Position numbers and translations under genes: made by a program
DNA from: Tenebrio molitor
Taxonomy: Eukaryota; Arthropoda; Insecta; Coleoptera; Tenebrionidae
NCBI RefSeq assembly: GCF_963966145.1
Contig: NC_091046.1
Span: 4,774,001 to 4,838,000 of the forward strand
Reading direction: 5' to 3'
Length of the DNA: 64,000 bases
The notes under the pieces: generated by a model
The model's database searches: none
The model's input: the letters and a program-made list of their open reading frames with translations, nothing else
Told to the model about the DNA's origin: nothing
Shown here: piece by piece, positions 35,155-48,078 of the stretch
Numbering within the stretch: the first letter of the stretch is position 1
Layout of the letters: every line of letters starts with the position of its first letter

Positions 35155-37828
35155 GACCTTGTTTTGGCATAAACTTTTATTATAAGCTACCCCACACGGT
35201 TTCACTTGCTCCAATTTACATTATAATCCATTCTTGACGCAACCAATTTAATTTGAACAAAATGATGACATTTACAAGCGGTGACAGAACAATTTATAGT
35301 TATTCGATTTAACGATATGACTTAAAAATAAAAGCACCCATTGTTCTATTTATTTGAGGTAATCTCGAATTAATTGAAATGAAATTATGCTGAAATTTCA
35401 AGCTCGCATCGCAATTTGATTGGATTATTATTGCAGTGCAGTTGAAAGCAGAACGTGTCCATTTCAATTTTGAACATTTATAAATAAACGCACTAAATTA
35501 AATCTGCATAAAAGCGATCGTCGCCATTACTCTCACATACATTTTTCAAGTCCCCAATTTTGTCAAAATTTATATTCACTGTTGTTGCAACAAACTCATT
35601 TGACAATCACTTATCCGGGAAAATAAACAATTTCCTGGGCCTCGAAGATAAACACCGACCGCTCAGTTTTATGCGGCCGAGAATAAAATGTATCCTGGAA
35701 AGGACGATCACGCCGGAAGTCTTGTCTTGTACGGCAATTTACCTTGCCAGGACAATGCGGTGAAAGTGAACGATTCAAAGCTGTTGCATGCGAAGCGTCT
35801 CATTTATCACTCCATTCTTTGGGTCGCTTTCGGAGTGGTCGAGAAGAAAATTCCAATTAAAATTTTTCTAGTCCGGCGTAATTATATTTCGAGTGACATT
35901 CTTTCATAATTAAATGACAAGGATAACACGGCACATTTGTCGAGGCAGGCCGTGAAATGAGCTGGTCCAGAATTTGAAGTGACAATTTTTTGGGCGACTA
36001 AGTTCCGCCTTTAAAAGTTCGTCCACGTAATGAGCTATCCCAAGGCAGTAATTGTCAGAAAATACATAAACAAGAAGTGCAAAACTTCCATTATAAAGTT
36101 TAGAACAATTCCGGGGAAAGGGACCTGTCAGAAGTTTCGAGATTTTTATTAAAATTTACTAAAGCCTATCTCGTTTTCCAGTCGCCGGATTTCACCTGGC
36201 CGTTATCGCCGCCCCCGGGGGAAAAATTATTAATTTCTTTTTGATTTTGCATCGTCCGTGGAGGACGACCACCTCGCGGAAATATCCCAGATGATAAATG
36301 TTTAACAGAGGGAAGGAAGAGCTTTTCCGTGTTCCATTCGCATTTTTACACTCCACATAATTTTTATTAGTTTGCTTCTTATTCCGGAATTTCATCATAC
36401 GCGGCATGTGCTTTCCCGGACAATTAAGGTTCACCCTCTCGTTCTTGAACCACATTTGAAATTTTTAATCAACGGACTGGCGACATTGTTGCACTGCAGC
36501 TTGCAGCTTTCCCCGGAGTATTACAAGTTCGGCAACAATGCACGTGATAAAATTTATCAGCGCTGCGCTCTTTAGCAAGTTTGTGTACGACGTACAAAGA
36601 ACAGGGTAAAAATGGCCATATTCTGGAAATTGGACCGTTCCTGCGCGCACAAAGGCCGAAGGACTCGCGTAAATTCTTGAGGGTTGCGATATTAAATCCC
36701 GGATTTAATCCGAATTCATTTTTCGTCCGGATGAAAAACATCAAATGTCAAAAATAATCAGATTCGGCCGCCTTCCGGTGACATTTAACTTTTTTTTGTA
36801 AGTGCATAATGGCCTAAATTGAAAAAGCGATCTCGCCCGGCTTTAAAAGTCCATTTTATCCAGATTATGGACATAACTCATCCCTTTAATTGGGCTCCGC
36901 GCTCGCCTCCTTCCTGCCTCCCTAGCCACATGCTATAGCGACTTGTTTGCGAAATAATGAACTTCATAAATTTACCTTTCGTCCACAGGAAAAAATGAAT
37001 GGCTGACTCTGCAACTATCAAGAGATAAATTTCCTTGTGGCTTTATTTTACCCCCTTTGTCTCTCATTATTAGCTGATTACTGAGACACGCCCGATAAGT
37101 CAAAATTTATTCAATAAAAATAATGAAAAAAATTCCCCAAACTTTGAGGACTTTATTTAAGGGCCAAGCTCGTTTACATCACAGCCGCTTGTTCAATAAA
37201 AGGCTTAAAAAGCCTTTAGAATGATTTATGATTTAAGGATTTTATAAAATTGGGCAAAAAGCTGTTTGGGGTGTTTCTGCAGGAGAAGCTTTTTCATTTC
37301 AAAAATTATAATATTTCACTTTAGATCTTGTTTTTTACAGAACAATTTAGCTCTTACTTTTATTCCTAGTAACTTATTTCTCGTGCTGTTGTTTTGCTTC
37401 TTTGCGCAACTGAATAATTTAAATGAGCGCGCGTTGAAAGCTCAACTTTTACTCCTTTGAATAACAAAAAGCCCACTCACCCACTTCTTCAGTAATGAGG
37501 TGATTGTAAAAGTGCTTAACAAGCTTTTGATGGTGATAGTTTAATATTTAATTGAGGCGGCTTGTAAAGCTCGTCGGGAGTGATGTAGGTTGAGAGCTTT
37601 TTTTTTAGAAAAAGTAACAATAATTATTATGTCGAGGGACGCTTTCGCTCCTGCTCGAGATATCATGAATAAAAAAGGAATCGATGTTGAGTAATCTAGG
37701 GGAAAATTCCCTGTATTCTTTTAGAGGCGCATTCAGTGGGTTATTGGGGTGCTTCTCCCCTCTTTAAAGTTAAACTCCGTTAAATTGGCATCGGCAATAT
37801 TTCTTAGCGTGTCTGTTCCGTTCTCCAG

Positions 37829-38029
37829 GTCCGTACGTGCTGGTCTGGAAGAAGGGCATCGCCGTCTTGTCCGCCGGCAACGTGAAAGTATCTCCCGATC
37901 CCCGCATCAGCCTGGTTAATGGTTACGGTCTGGAAATTAAGGAGGCCAGCCCTCAGGATGCCGGAGACTACGTCTGCCAGATCGGCACCCTCGAACCGAG
38001 AGAAATCACGCACACCCTGGAAATTTTAG
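37829..38029 (+). CDS. Ig-superfamily adhesion protein (Klingon/Lachesin-like), exon completing Ig1
   Basis: This 201-bp exon, phase 1 to phase 1, has acceptor ttctccag and donor G|GTAAGT. It encodes 67 residues: PYVLVWKKG carries the domain-core Trp (residue 7), RISLVNGYGLEI forms the later strands, and SPQDAGDYVCQIG holds the classic D-x-G-x-Y-x-C block with the second cysteine (residue 50), 55 residues after the Cys in the preceding exon. The end, REITHTLEIL, runs straight into the VPPRI of the next exon, a typical Ig1-Ig2 junction in this family. No stop or frameshift occurs, and codon choice is GC-rich compared with the AT-rich introns, a sign of real selection. Confidence 0.93.
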
Positions 38030-40979
38030 GTAAGTTGGGAATTATTCGACTTTTACGGAACTTTACAGTATTCTAATTTACGTCTGTTTTATTTTACTTT
38101 TCACTCTATTTATTCCCGACGGTTTCGGAGATGAAATTTTTAAATTAATGTCGATGGAATGTAGCTTCATTACGCCGGGAAAGGCCGAATTGGCGTGTTT
38201 CGGATGTGTAGGGGGTTGATCGCTCAAGTCTTGATTAAAAACTAGGGGTGGTTTGGCTCAAAGACAGAGGAGTCTGGTGTATGTTGAGATTAATTATAAT
38301 TTGTCAATAGAGTTTTCTGTCCAAATATTTTTTCTCATCAAAATCTAGGTCCATAATTCCTTCACTCCTCCCTTACCAGTCATAGATTCGCATATTATCC
38401 TGTGATATTATCTATTCATTTTGATTGCGACTTTTCAATTGCTAGGTTAACGATAGGGAATTTTAAATAACACTAAATCCAGCCGCAGTTGGCAACTCTC
38501 GGAGACGCCATTTTGGCAGAAACGTCTTGCTTCTCGTTCTCACTGACAGAACAACTTGCGCAAACGTTTTTCGACGTACAATGTGTCCGCGTATCTATAA
38601 AACTGAGTTTTGGTACAAAAACCAACGAAAAACAACTCACAATGACGAACATCGCCAATAAAGTCGCTGAAATTTTTTGTACATAAATGTATACAAATTC
38701 ATTATTCAGTTAACTCTGTTTGTGCTATTTTGTTGTACATTTTGGCTAGTTAATTTGATTCCTTCTGCCTTTTCATCCCCTATAAAACATTTTTCTGACC
38801 TTCATGTTTCTTGCTGTCCGATTAGTTTTTATCTGAAAATATTTGTATTAATCAATGCAATTAATTGAAGGGTCTCATTACCTTTAGTAATGCCCAGGCA
38901 TTTTTCGCGTTTCTCTTTGTGCCAAATGACCATTTCCTTCATTTCTATCAAGAGGTGATTTTGAGGTTTTGACATTGAATGATCTGTACCTGGAAATAAC
39001 CCCACTTATCAACAGATAGAATCACAGAAGTTTTTAGTTTCTCCTACTACACATATTAATTTCCGTTATTGATAAAATAATACATTGAGATCATTGCTTT
39101 ACTACCATTGTCGAGTTTTGACAATTTTGACATTTTCTCATTTTCACACCACAGACCACACAAAAATTTAGTGAAAAACGTATGCAGCACACAGCTAAAT
39201 AGCGTCTACTGTTTTTTTCGTTGTGGTCACAATCAAAATGAATAGATAATAGTCGCTAACACAGCAATTTCTAGATAAGATTATATTTTGAAAACTATTG
39301 TAATTGTAAACAATGAAGACAGTGTATCGGTTTCAAAGTCACTAAAAATGTCACTAAAACGAAAAAATCCCTTGATAGGTAGGCAACCGAACATACAGGC
39401 AGGCAAATAACCAGCACATGGTTGATCCTAGGGAGCCTTTCTGCATGTTCATTCGTGAGAAGACTTGGTACGATAACAATGCCAGATCTTGCACTTGTGC
39501 AAATAAAATATGCAATTAGTTCTATAAATAAAGATTCGTCTGAAATGAAAGAAAATTGTCCACAAAGCTGAAACTCGTCGCGCAGGAAGTACAGCCCTGC
39601 AAAATAATAACTGGAAATGAAATTTGAAGTTATAATTTCCACCTCTGCTACATTCGGCAGCTTGCTATCCAAACCTGGTGCACAGAGCTCCAGAATCGAG
39701 CCTTGACGAGAACGCATATTTTAAGTCAGACAATTATTAATTTCCTGAAGAAGCCTACCGGAAAATGGAGGAAAACGTCGGAATTAAATAAATGATAGCA
39801 CGTTCTCGAGTTTTGATCGAATCGTCCGAGAATATCCCGACCCACTTTACATAACTTCTCAATAATGGCAGCGCTACAAAATTTATAGTTTTCATAATTC
39901 TCAGTATCCCTAAATACCGAAGATCGTTCAGGAGCTGATGCACGAAACCTTCTTCGTCTTCGAGGGTGATTACTTTAAAGAGTAATTTAGATAATTGGGT
40001 GGTTTGGTGTCGAGGGCGATAAGCCCGTTTTGAAAAATTCTTTCCGCGAGAGCGAAATCGAAGTTTTGAAAGTTTTGTGCAAACTTCGGCAAGTATCTCA
40101 ACTCCGCCTTGGCGTCTGCACTACTGCCACTACTACATTAACCTAAACAACCCCGGCGGGAGCACGAATTTAATGAGGCTTTAGATATGGGGTAAGTGAT
40201 ATGTAACTCGCGAAAATAATTCGAACCCATCCCCTGAACATTTAAAACTTCGCCGCCCGATGGAAATAAGAGAGATAATTGACGCAGTGCTACCAATCAC
40301 CGGTTTTACTAATTAAAACTAGTCGTCGTGATGGATCGGAAACGATTTACTATCTTGTAAATAAATTCCGAGCATTTTTTATTGGGGGACGAAACACGTA
40401 ACGATCACATATCAAAGCCGAATAAAATTCCATTTTAATCATCCGACTTGAAAGCAATAAAAACTGGATTTCTTTAGATCCATAAAAGACGCTTTTCTTT
40501 TCAAAGATTTACTTTTACCTTTGGTTATAGCGGGCCTTTAGAGAATGTGCACCAGGGCGGTTTTAAATTAAAGGAAATCTTCAGAACATAATCTAGCCAA
40601 TAAAAAACACTGGAATACATTTTTAAGATGCGGGGATTTTTTTTACACGTTTTATTATCGAAGGGTCTGATCTGGATATGGAAATGGATTTATTCGATCA
40701 GAAAAGAAATGCGTGGGTTCAATAAACGTGGAGGCTCCTGCGGTAGTTCCCTTTTGTAATGAACTGTAAACACAAATACCTAGAGAGATCGATTAAAAAA
40801 AAACACATTTTTTAGTATTTGTTCAAATTAGCGGTTATTTTTCTTGTATACATTCGTGATCAAACTCAATTTATTTCAACAAGCTCGAAAATATAGAGAT
40901 ACTTTTTATTTCTATTTAACAAATTATCTCTTATCATTGTTAAAAAAAAAAATTAACTAGACCCCTGCTATTTACGATA

Positions 40980-41850
40980 TACAGTGCGTTCGTAAAGTTC
41001 GGAATAAATTCGATAAAACTGTAAATATTAAATTTCTGAGAAAAATCCTTCATGAAGTCAACTTTGTTGTAAAAAAGTGCATATTCTTCAGTATTTTACT
41101 TATGTTGACAGCTTTTCATCTCCTAATTATGACGTCAGCAATATTTTTTTAAATGACAACCCCCACTTTTTTCCTTTTTTTTTCTGATATGCCTTCACAC
41201 TAACTAAATAATGAATGAAAAATAATTGATACCTTACATAACAATTTTTTTGAAAAATGAAAAATTTTACTCAAAAAATTTAATTTAATTTTTATTGTAA
41301 AAATTATAATTGATCTCAAACAAATATCTGAGATTAACGATAAAATTCAAGGCAAATGTTGAATTTGCCTCCTGCCAACCATTTAGCACTCACCGATACT
41401 TTGTACACTGCGCTCAATAATGTCAGGGGCTTATTTGTTCCCTTTCAGCGCGAATTCTCTGCCGCAAATCTTCTAAATTGTTTGGTGTATTAAAGTAAAC
41501 CTTCGATTTAAACTAAACCTATTGAAAGAAAATGTTTACCTTAAAAATTAAATTAATTTTTCGAAATAAAAATTGTCATTTTCTAAAAAAAATTCTTATG
41601 TAATATACCAATTTTTTCCTCTCTTCGTTTAGGTAGTACGAAAATCTATTAGAAAGAGAGAGAAAAAGTGAGAGTTGTCATTAAAAAGAATAGTGATGAC
41701 GTCATAACTAGGAAATAAAAAGCTGTCAACATAAGTAAAGTACTGAACAATATGTACTTTTTAAAAACAAAGTAGACCTTCTATCGAACTGCACATTTTG
41801 GGAAAAATTTAATAAAATCGGTTCACAGGTTGGAAGCGTTACGATTCCAA
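40980..41850. mobile_element. Long foldback DNA element with transposase relic in the core
   Basis: The left terminus after TA reads CAGTGCGTTCGTAAAGTTCG. Long arms of roughly 320 bp pair with each other: for example tttacttatgttgacagctt near 41097 with aagctgtcaacataagtaaa near 41720, and tgacgtca in both arms. Further in, an ataaaaattaaattaaattt-like stretch occurs in both arms. The outermost right end (about 41800-41850) is decayed. The core of about 210 bp encodes the relic at 41350-41503. Confidence 0.8.
41350..41503 (-). pseudogene. Relic of a DDE transposase C-terminus
   Basis: On the - strand one frame gives VYFNTPNNLEDLRQRIRAER, then, after a one-base shift, PDIIERSVQSIGEC, a stop, and GRRQIQHL. 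The order NLEDLRQRI ... ERSVQS ... QHL is what I recall of the extreme C-terminal region of a common arthropod DDE transposase family of Tc1/mariner type. No catalytic part remains, so this element must have depended on a transposase supplied elsewhere. Assignment is by motif memory, not a search. Confidence 0.55.
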
Positions 41851-43125
41851 TGAAAGTCAGTAAATGTGACTTTTATTGACACCTAAAAATTGTTACACCC
41901 AAATAATCTGAAAATTGCTAAAAGTAACTCAATTATTCGACATTTCCCTAACAGTAGTCATCTGTTTAATTGCTTTTTAGTTTTGGAAACACGTTGAAAA
42001 TGGGCGATAACGTGCGCCCCACGCATGCAAATAAACGTTGGTTTAATCGACGGCCGCCTCAATGTGGGTCCGGTGGCACAAATTAATATAAAAATGATTG
42101 CTTTTGGAAGTTTAACAAATTACATCTTGAATGTGTTGCTATTTCCATAAATCGCTTCGATACGACATGCTATAAATCTTCAACGGTAATAAATCTAATG
42201 TGAATCAATATTATGATAAATAATACCTTGCATAGATGATACGTCGTTTGTCATCCGTACCTTGTAAACATGCAAGAAAAAACAATTCCATTATATTGTA
42301 CACGTCCGTACTCGCCGGTCCTATTGGGGATCCTTGCGCCCTCCCGAAAATTAGCCAGTCGATATTGAATTCCCGCCGGTTTGGCGAGTGCAGAGAGCGC
42401 CCAATTTCCCCCCCATCGATTATGAATTTCACGATACATTTGACATTTCCATCTCTGTCGTCGTCCTTCGCGGTGGAGGGACGTGGCCGGATCGCGAGTC
42501 GGGATGCGACATAAACTATACATTCTGTTGCGCTGGCGAAATATCAAAAGACAGCTTTGGAAGCTTTGACAGTGTGCGGCGAGGTGTGATATTGTCCGGG
42601 CGATCCTCTCCTGGCCCGGATCGAAAGTTCGGTCGCCTATGAAATGTTACATTTTTCGCACATGCATCGCAGCCTACAAGAAGGGCTTATTCTATATTTC
42701 CTCTCTGGCGAAAAATCCGCACGCCCGTTCTGCTTGTATAAATCAATGTTACGCCGAATTAGGCCCACGGAAGCGCCAGACCATCCATCATTCGGCATTC
42801 CCATTGACGCTTCCTAAATGGATATCAACGTTTCGGACCGGGTCGATACCATCGAGGCGACTTTGGGACCGCGCGGATGCCGACTGGGTTGGACAATGCT
42901 CCAGAAGAGTTTCTTAATGAACTGGATAACTTCACACACAATGTGCTCAGTCTTAAGTGATGATGCTTCGAACGGAAATTAAATCGGCAGATTTCGATTG
43001 TTTGACTAACTGAATAAGACCTACAAGTTAGACGTTCACTCCTGTCTTAGTCAAACTTCATCGATCAAGATAAAGAGTTCTGCTTGTATAGACACCTCCG
43101 TCCCAATAACAGTAGACACTACTAA

Positions 43126-43145
43126 TTTTTTTTTTTTTTTTTTTT
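43126..43145 (+). repeat. T(20) homopolymer
   Basis: This is a run of twenty T. No retroposed sequence was recognised on either side, so it is likely a simple slippage tract or an unrecognised retroposon tail. Confidence 0.85.
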
Positions 43146-44760
43146 AATGATGAGGCATGGTTTCACTCTTCCGGTTTCGTTAACTTTGAGAATTCCAGAA
43201 CACCACAATGTTATTGAGGTGGAAATGCTTCGAATTAAGATTGGTAAAATGGAGACACGTCAGAATCTTTGTAATTTGTATTAGGAAGCCTGGAAATAGC
43301 CAATTCATAAGGTGCAATTTCCCGGCAACAGTCGCCGTTTTGTCCAAGTCAAAATTCTTGCTCTGTTTGATTTATTAAGTCCGGGAATGGAGCGCCGTCC
43401 GGATTTTAATGTACTCATTGCATGCAGTATCTGGTCTGACAGGCGGCAAAAAGTTAAACTAGTGCTCGACATGAGGTTTAAAATTTACTTCCGCTGTCAA
43501 CTTAGGTATTCAAACGTAACGTAACGATCACAACGTCTTTGTTTAAAAGCACAAACTAGATTGTAACATCGGAACCGGCTGCATAAGTTAGAGTCGGTCG
43601 GTGTTTTGGCGTAATAGCCCGAAATTAGCATATTAACTCTGGCATAGAGTAAGACCTGGCAGAATAATCGTCGCTAACGTTGCTGTGCGGTACGCTTATG
43701 GATAATGACACGTAATGAATGAAAGTGAAGCTAATGAAGTGGTTCATGCGTAACTCCAACCACTTTGTGCCCTTCACTCTTCCTTTTCCTAGTTTAAAAT
43801 CATCCACTCGGCTCCAGACGTACGGCATTAACTTCCCACTTAAAGTATAACCGTCTCTTTAGCAGATAACAAGACAAGTAGTTCCCCGGGCTGGAAGTTT
43901 GTTTATTGAGGCGCTGCCATCGGATAATCTAATTGCGGCCGTCAAATTCCGCTAAGCCGGGACTACACTAAATAGTTTTTCCGGGCACACCTAATATCCG
44001 TCGAGATGGAAACCAAAGATAAATCCCCCTCGCCGCAAGGTGACGTGCACGCCGTAAAGTCTCTCGTGTGGCCCCCAAATGAAAATAATAAGGGGGTCGT
44101 TATTTATCAGCGATGGCCGCGCTTTCCTCGTTAGTGGCCAGAAATTGTAAGAGGAGACAAAGAACGGGCGGAAAATATCGCGGCGATTGCCCAAAACGGG
44201 ATGGAAAAGTCGCGCCGCTAATTGAATTAAGGGAAATCCACATCCTTGCATTATTTTTCATTCTGTCTCGCAGTTTCATTCCGTCTTAATTCCCTTAATC
44301 TCTTCTCGCTGGTACCTACATGTTTCGCTTCAACTTCGTTATTTCTGGTCCAGCTAACTTTGGATCGGATTCTTCGTGAACTGCCCGTGGTGCGATTTTT
44401 TTTTTTTTGAGCTGATAGTAATCCGCTACTGACACAAAGTACGGCACGTGAAACCATTATAAAGTAAAGTAGCAGGAAAAAGTTTAATATAATGGAGAAG
44501 AGGAGAAAGGGATGAACAAAAAACTAGGGATTGGACTAATTGGTTGTAAATTAAAAAAAAAGTTGGGAAAACAATGTGCGAAAAGATTTTTCAATGTTTG
44601 AATAAGGTAAAGAAATAAAACAAAGAATCATCATGACTCTGAAATTACGTTGAAGCGATATAAAAAACAGAAGTAGAGGTTATAATAATGAAATATACTT
44701 GCTAATACACAAAAATATTTACACGCATCAAAATACACCATTTTCACAAAATTATAGTTA

Positions 44761-45171
44761 TACAGGGTGTATCCGAATTCGACCGACAAACTTTCAGGGT
44801 AGATTCTACGATCAAAAATAAGCATAAAACTCTTAATACATATGGGGTTAAAAACTCTTAGTTTGCGAGATAATCAACAAAAACGTAAAAACAATTACGA
44901 TCTGAATTCCTTCGATTTCATGGGGTTATCTGTGCATTGAACAGGGGGACGAAATTTTGACAATTTTTGTAAATTGTACATATTTCCTTTTTATTTTTGT
45001 ACGTTTTATCAAAAAATTCCACCCGATTCCTTTTGTTGCTGGTAGAATTTTTAGTCGATTACCTCGCAAACTAAGCATTTTTGACCCCATATGTATTAAG
45101 AGTTTTATGCTTATTTTTGATCATAGAATCTGCCCTGAAAGTTTGTCGGTCGAATTCAGATACACCCTGTA
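44761..45171 (-). mobile_element. TA-flanked inverted-repeat element, family B copy 2 (MITE)
   Basis: The termini CAGGGTGTATCCGAATTCG and their inverted partner are flanked by TA at both sides. Relative to 3118-3520 the core is reversed: gtaaaaacaattacgatctg comes before gacaatttttgtaaattgta here. Arms are about 115 bp and closely matched. The ORF at 44957-45223 simply runs through the core and right arm. Confidence 0.9.
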
Positions 45172-45364
45172 TAATATAAAACACATGCTCCAATTTTTCT
45201 TCAGAGTTGAATCTCCTAAGTAATAAAAAAAATAGTTAATTACTTAGTTGGGCAAAACTGAACTCAAGACTGTTGTTACTAAAGTGTAAGGAACAAATCG
45301 ACAAAAGATAAAAAGAAAATAAAAGGCTATGAATGCAGAGACGAAATAGTTATTTTTATATTAA

Positions 45365-45466
45365 GTGCGTGAAGAGAGTGCTTTTTGTGCATGAAAAGGT
45401 CTTTTACGCCGAGACGAAGGTCGAGGCAGTATAAGCCTTTGAATGCACAAAAACATCTTCACGCAC
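45365..45466. repeat. Hairpin with TCGAGG-containing loop
   Basis: gtgcgtgaagagagtgcttt with ttgtgcat pairs with atgcacaaaaacatcttcac and gcac. The loop holds cgccgagacgaaggtcgagg. Confidence 0.8.
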
Positions 45467-45486
45467 GAAATATAAACAATATTTTT

Positions 45487-45768
45487 TCTATAATTGATTC
45501 AAAAAATTGAAATTAAAAATTCAAATTTTTGAAGGAACTCTGAAGTTTCAATGCAGTGACCATGTTGCTAGGTAACTAATAAAATCCAGTGCGTGAAGTG
45601 AAACACAGAAATAGTCGTGTGCGTGAAATCGCATTTCACACACTGTTTTGTATGGTTTCTATGGTTTCGATCTTACTAACAATGCAAAAAGAAATACACG
45701 TTAGAAAATGACCCACTTCAGGCACCGATAACTATGCGTGAATTTCAATTTTTTGAATCAATAATAGA
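45487..45768. repeat. Inverted repeat, 27-bp arms, 282 bp span
   Basis: tctataattgattcaaaaaa with ttgaaat is mirrored at 45742-45768 with one mismatch. The interior contains further short gtgcgtgaa motifs shared with the preceding hairpin, so the two may be parts of one composite repeat. Confidence 0.75.
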
Positions 45769-46831
45769 AAAAAAGAATTGAAATAGTAAATAAGTGCTTT
45801 TGATTTTGGTTAAGATACGAGTATAAAGCATCATTGAAAGAGTCACACAAGACGTTGCAAATAAAGAATAAAATTCAGAGGTGTCAAAACAGAAGGAAAA
45901 AACGAGATAAAAAGTTAACGTAAAAACGAATAAAAATAGATATTTTTTCTAGAATGATAGGATTCAGTTTTCTGTTAATATTGAAGAAAACAAGTAAATA
46001 AATACGTAATTTTCATTGACCTTTTCACGTAAAAAAAAAGCAATAGACAAGAACAAGTATACTAAAAATGAAATCAAGGAACAATAAAATAAAAGTAAAA
46101 GCAGGTAAGGAAAGAAAATAAAATGTTTAGAAGAATATTATTTAATTGAAACAAAATACAAAATAACAACGTGTGTAACTTATTTGATGATTTGTACGAC
46201 AATTTTTTTTCTTTATAAATTTAGAGACGGAAGAAGAATAAACAACTGAGCAAAAATATGCGTAGAGAAATAAATGAGTGAAGGCACAACAAGTGACATA
46301 TGAAAAATGAATGACTGATAGTAGGAGATAAAGAATGAAGTAAAGAGATAATACAGGAAAATAATTAAAAAGTCCTCTGTATGTGAAAGTTCATGAAAAC
46401 AAGACCAAAGAAGACAAAAAAAAAGTAAAGAAATAGAAACAAGAACATTTACAATTGTTTCAGGATTATATTCTGTAGAATCACTATTCAATAAATAAAG
46501 ATAAAAAATAGAAAGAGAAATGAGAAACAATGAAATAAAAATAGAAAAATACATGAACAGAGTGAAAGCAAGGATAATCATTAGGGTTTGTTACGGTAAG
46601 AAAATCAATATGAAAATACAGTAGAAATGGAGAAGAATGATAAATTAAAATAAGTGAAATAATAAAGAATATAAGTTAAGCGATGCCGATTCCTTAAATC
46701 TCTTCCTGAACAACCTTTTCTCAAAATGTAAAAATATGTCTTATAGGGAATTGATTTTACTCTTTTGAAGAATATTTAATCAACAATGTTTCTAATGTAT
46801 TGTTTACATTTGTTCTTCCTATCTTAAGGTA

Positions 46832-46925
46832 TACACGGTATTTCACAAGTGATAATGAGCCCGGCGGTATTGAAAATGCAACCCACAATACATTTGCAAC
46901 GCTAACGTGGATATTTTAAATATCG
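46832..46925 (+). mobile_element. One-ended remnant of a TTATTCAC-family element
   Basis: After TA, CACGGTATTTCACAAG, then aatgagcccgg, then aaaatgcaacccacaatac reproduces the left-arm block order of the 28458-28898 element. No matching right arm was found nearby, so it is probably a truncated copy. Confidence 0.5.
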
Positions 46926-47697
46926 TATTGTTTTAAAATGAAATTATGAATCCATGATAGCTTTGCTTCCAATAATTTTATTTGTCACAAGTGACAGCAT
47001 TTACCAAAAAGTTTTGATACCTTTAGAGTGCAAAAAAGTGTTGCAAGAGAACCACCTTGCAATTCGCAGTTTTTACGGTTTTCGGTAAACTCTTTGTGCC
47101 ATGAAAAACATAAAGATACAAGAATCTCTTGCTGTTTTTTCCAAACGAATAGAAAATTTGATGGCATAGCGTTGCTTTTTTAATTTAGACATTAGAGAGT
47201 TTAGAGGCGAAAAATAAGGGACGCACTTTATTAAAACCAAAGCCAGACTATAAAATCCACATAGATGACACTTTGCATTGTGACAGAAGCCTACCTTGTC
47301 TGTGATTATTGATAGTCATTTGTTAAATATCCAATTCATGGCACGGGGCCATCCCAATCTTTATTGAAATTCTCTCGTATTATGCTAAGGAGAAAAAGGA
47401 GAAAAGTGAATGAATGAAGGAAAAGTGAAAAAAGTTACAAAAGAAGTAAGAACAAGAACATTTTATTATTCGGTCAGGATGGGATTTTATAGAGCCAATA
47501 ATGAAACTAAAGCAATAGAAAAATAGAATGGTTTAGCACGGCAGGAGAGAAAAAACAGAAATTAAAGAGTTAAGTAAAAAAAATATTAACATTATTTGTC
47601 TAGGGAATGACAAGAATTAAACGAAATACAATGTGTTAGGCTAGAAATTAGTCTAGAAATAGAAATGGATAGGGTCGTCTAGGATTTAAGAAATGTA

Positions 47698-48078
47698 TAC
47701 AGGGTTATTCACGAGAGGGGTACTTCTGATTTTTTTTTTGCCGCAACCAACAATACCAATGACACCAACTACTAAATCAAATATGTTATTACTTATTTCT
47801 TTTAAATTAGAAATCAAAGTTAGTTGGATAGATTTGTGAGAAATGTCAGATTGGCAGATAACCTGTATTTAATCAAAATGTCAGGATCATGTCAGTCTTT
47901 TTACTGTCATTGTAAAAATACATTTTTCGAATTGACAAAGATTTTTTGCTTTAATGTCAAAGATATAAAACTAAGAACCATTGTGGATTCAAAATTTGAA
48001 ATCAAGAAATTGTTGCAATATGTATAATGGGTTGCGGAAAAAAAATTCAGAAGTATCCCTCTCGTGAATAACCCTGTA
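47698..48078. mobile_element. TA-flanked inverted-repeat element, TTATTCAC family variant
   Basis: CAGGGTTATTCACGAG, then aggggtacttctga, then gcaaccaacaatacc is mirrored at the right end (ttcagaagtatccctctcgt, then gaataaccctg). TA lies on both sides. Arms are about 55 bp and 381 bp in all. The 67-codon ORF inside has no motif. Confidence 0.88.

Larger units (their letters stand above)
25292..37828 (+). other. Intron of about 12.5 kb between Ig exons
   Basis: It runs from GTAAGA at 25292 to ttctccag at 37828. It holds the 5S-derived fragment, two TTATTCAC-family elements, two satellite-like families, hairpins and one family-A repeat. Stretches 25700-27040, 30690-33350 and 35160-37828 carry nothing I can assign; the last is relatively GC-balanced and repeat-free and is the better place to look for enhancers. 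Confidence 0.8.

Noticed and set aside
38489..38686. 65-codon + strand ORF just after the Ig1 exon
   Set aside because: No splice-consistent link to the Ig exons and no domain similarity.
39295..39943. Two minus-strand ORFs (62 and 140 codons) that might form a spliced small gene
   Set aside because: The only plausible short intron between them gives mismatched phases, and no family motif is present; treated as chance.
42211..42917. Cluster of 73-98 codon ORFs on both strands in GC-balanced sequence
   Set aside because: Frames overlap on both strands with no recognisable protein; a GC-rich stretch has fewer stops.
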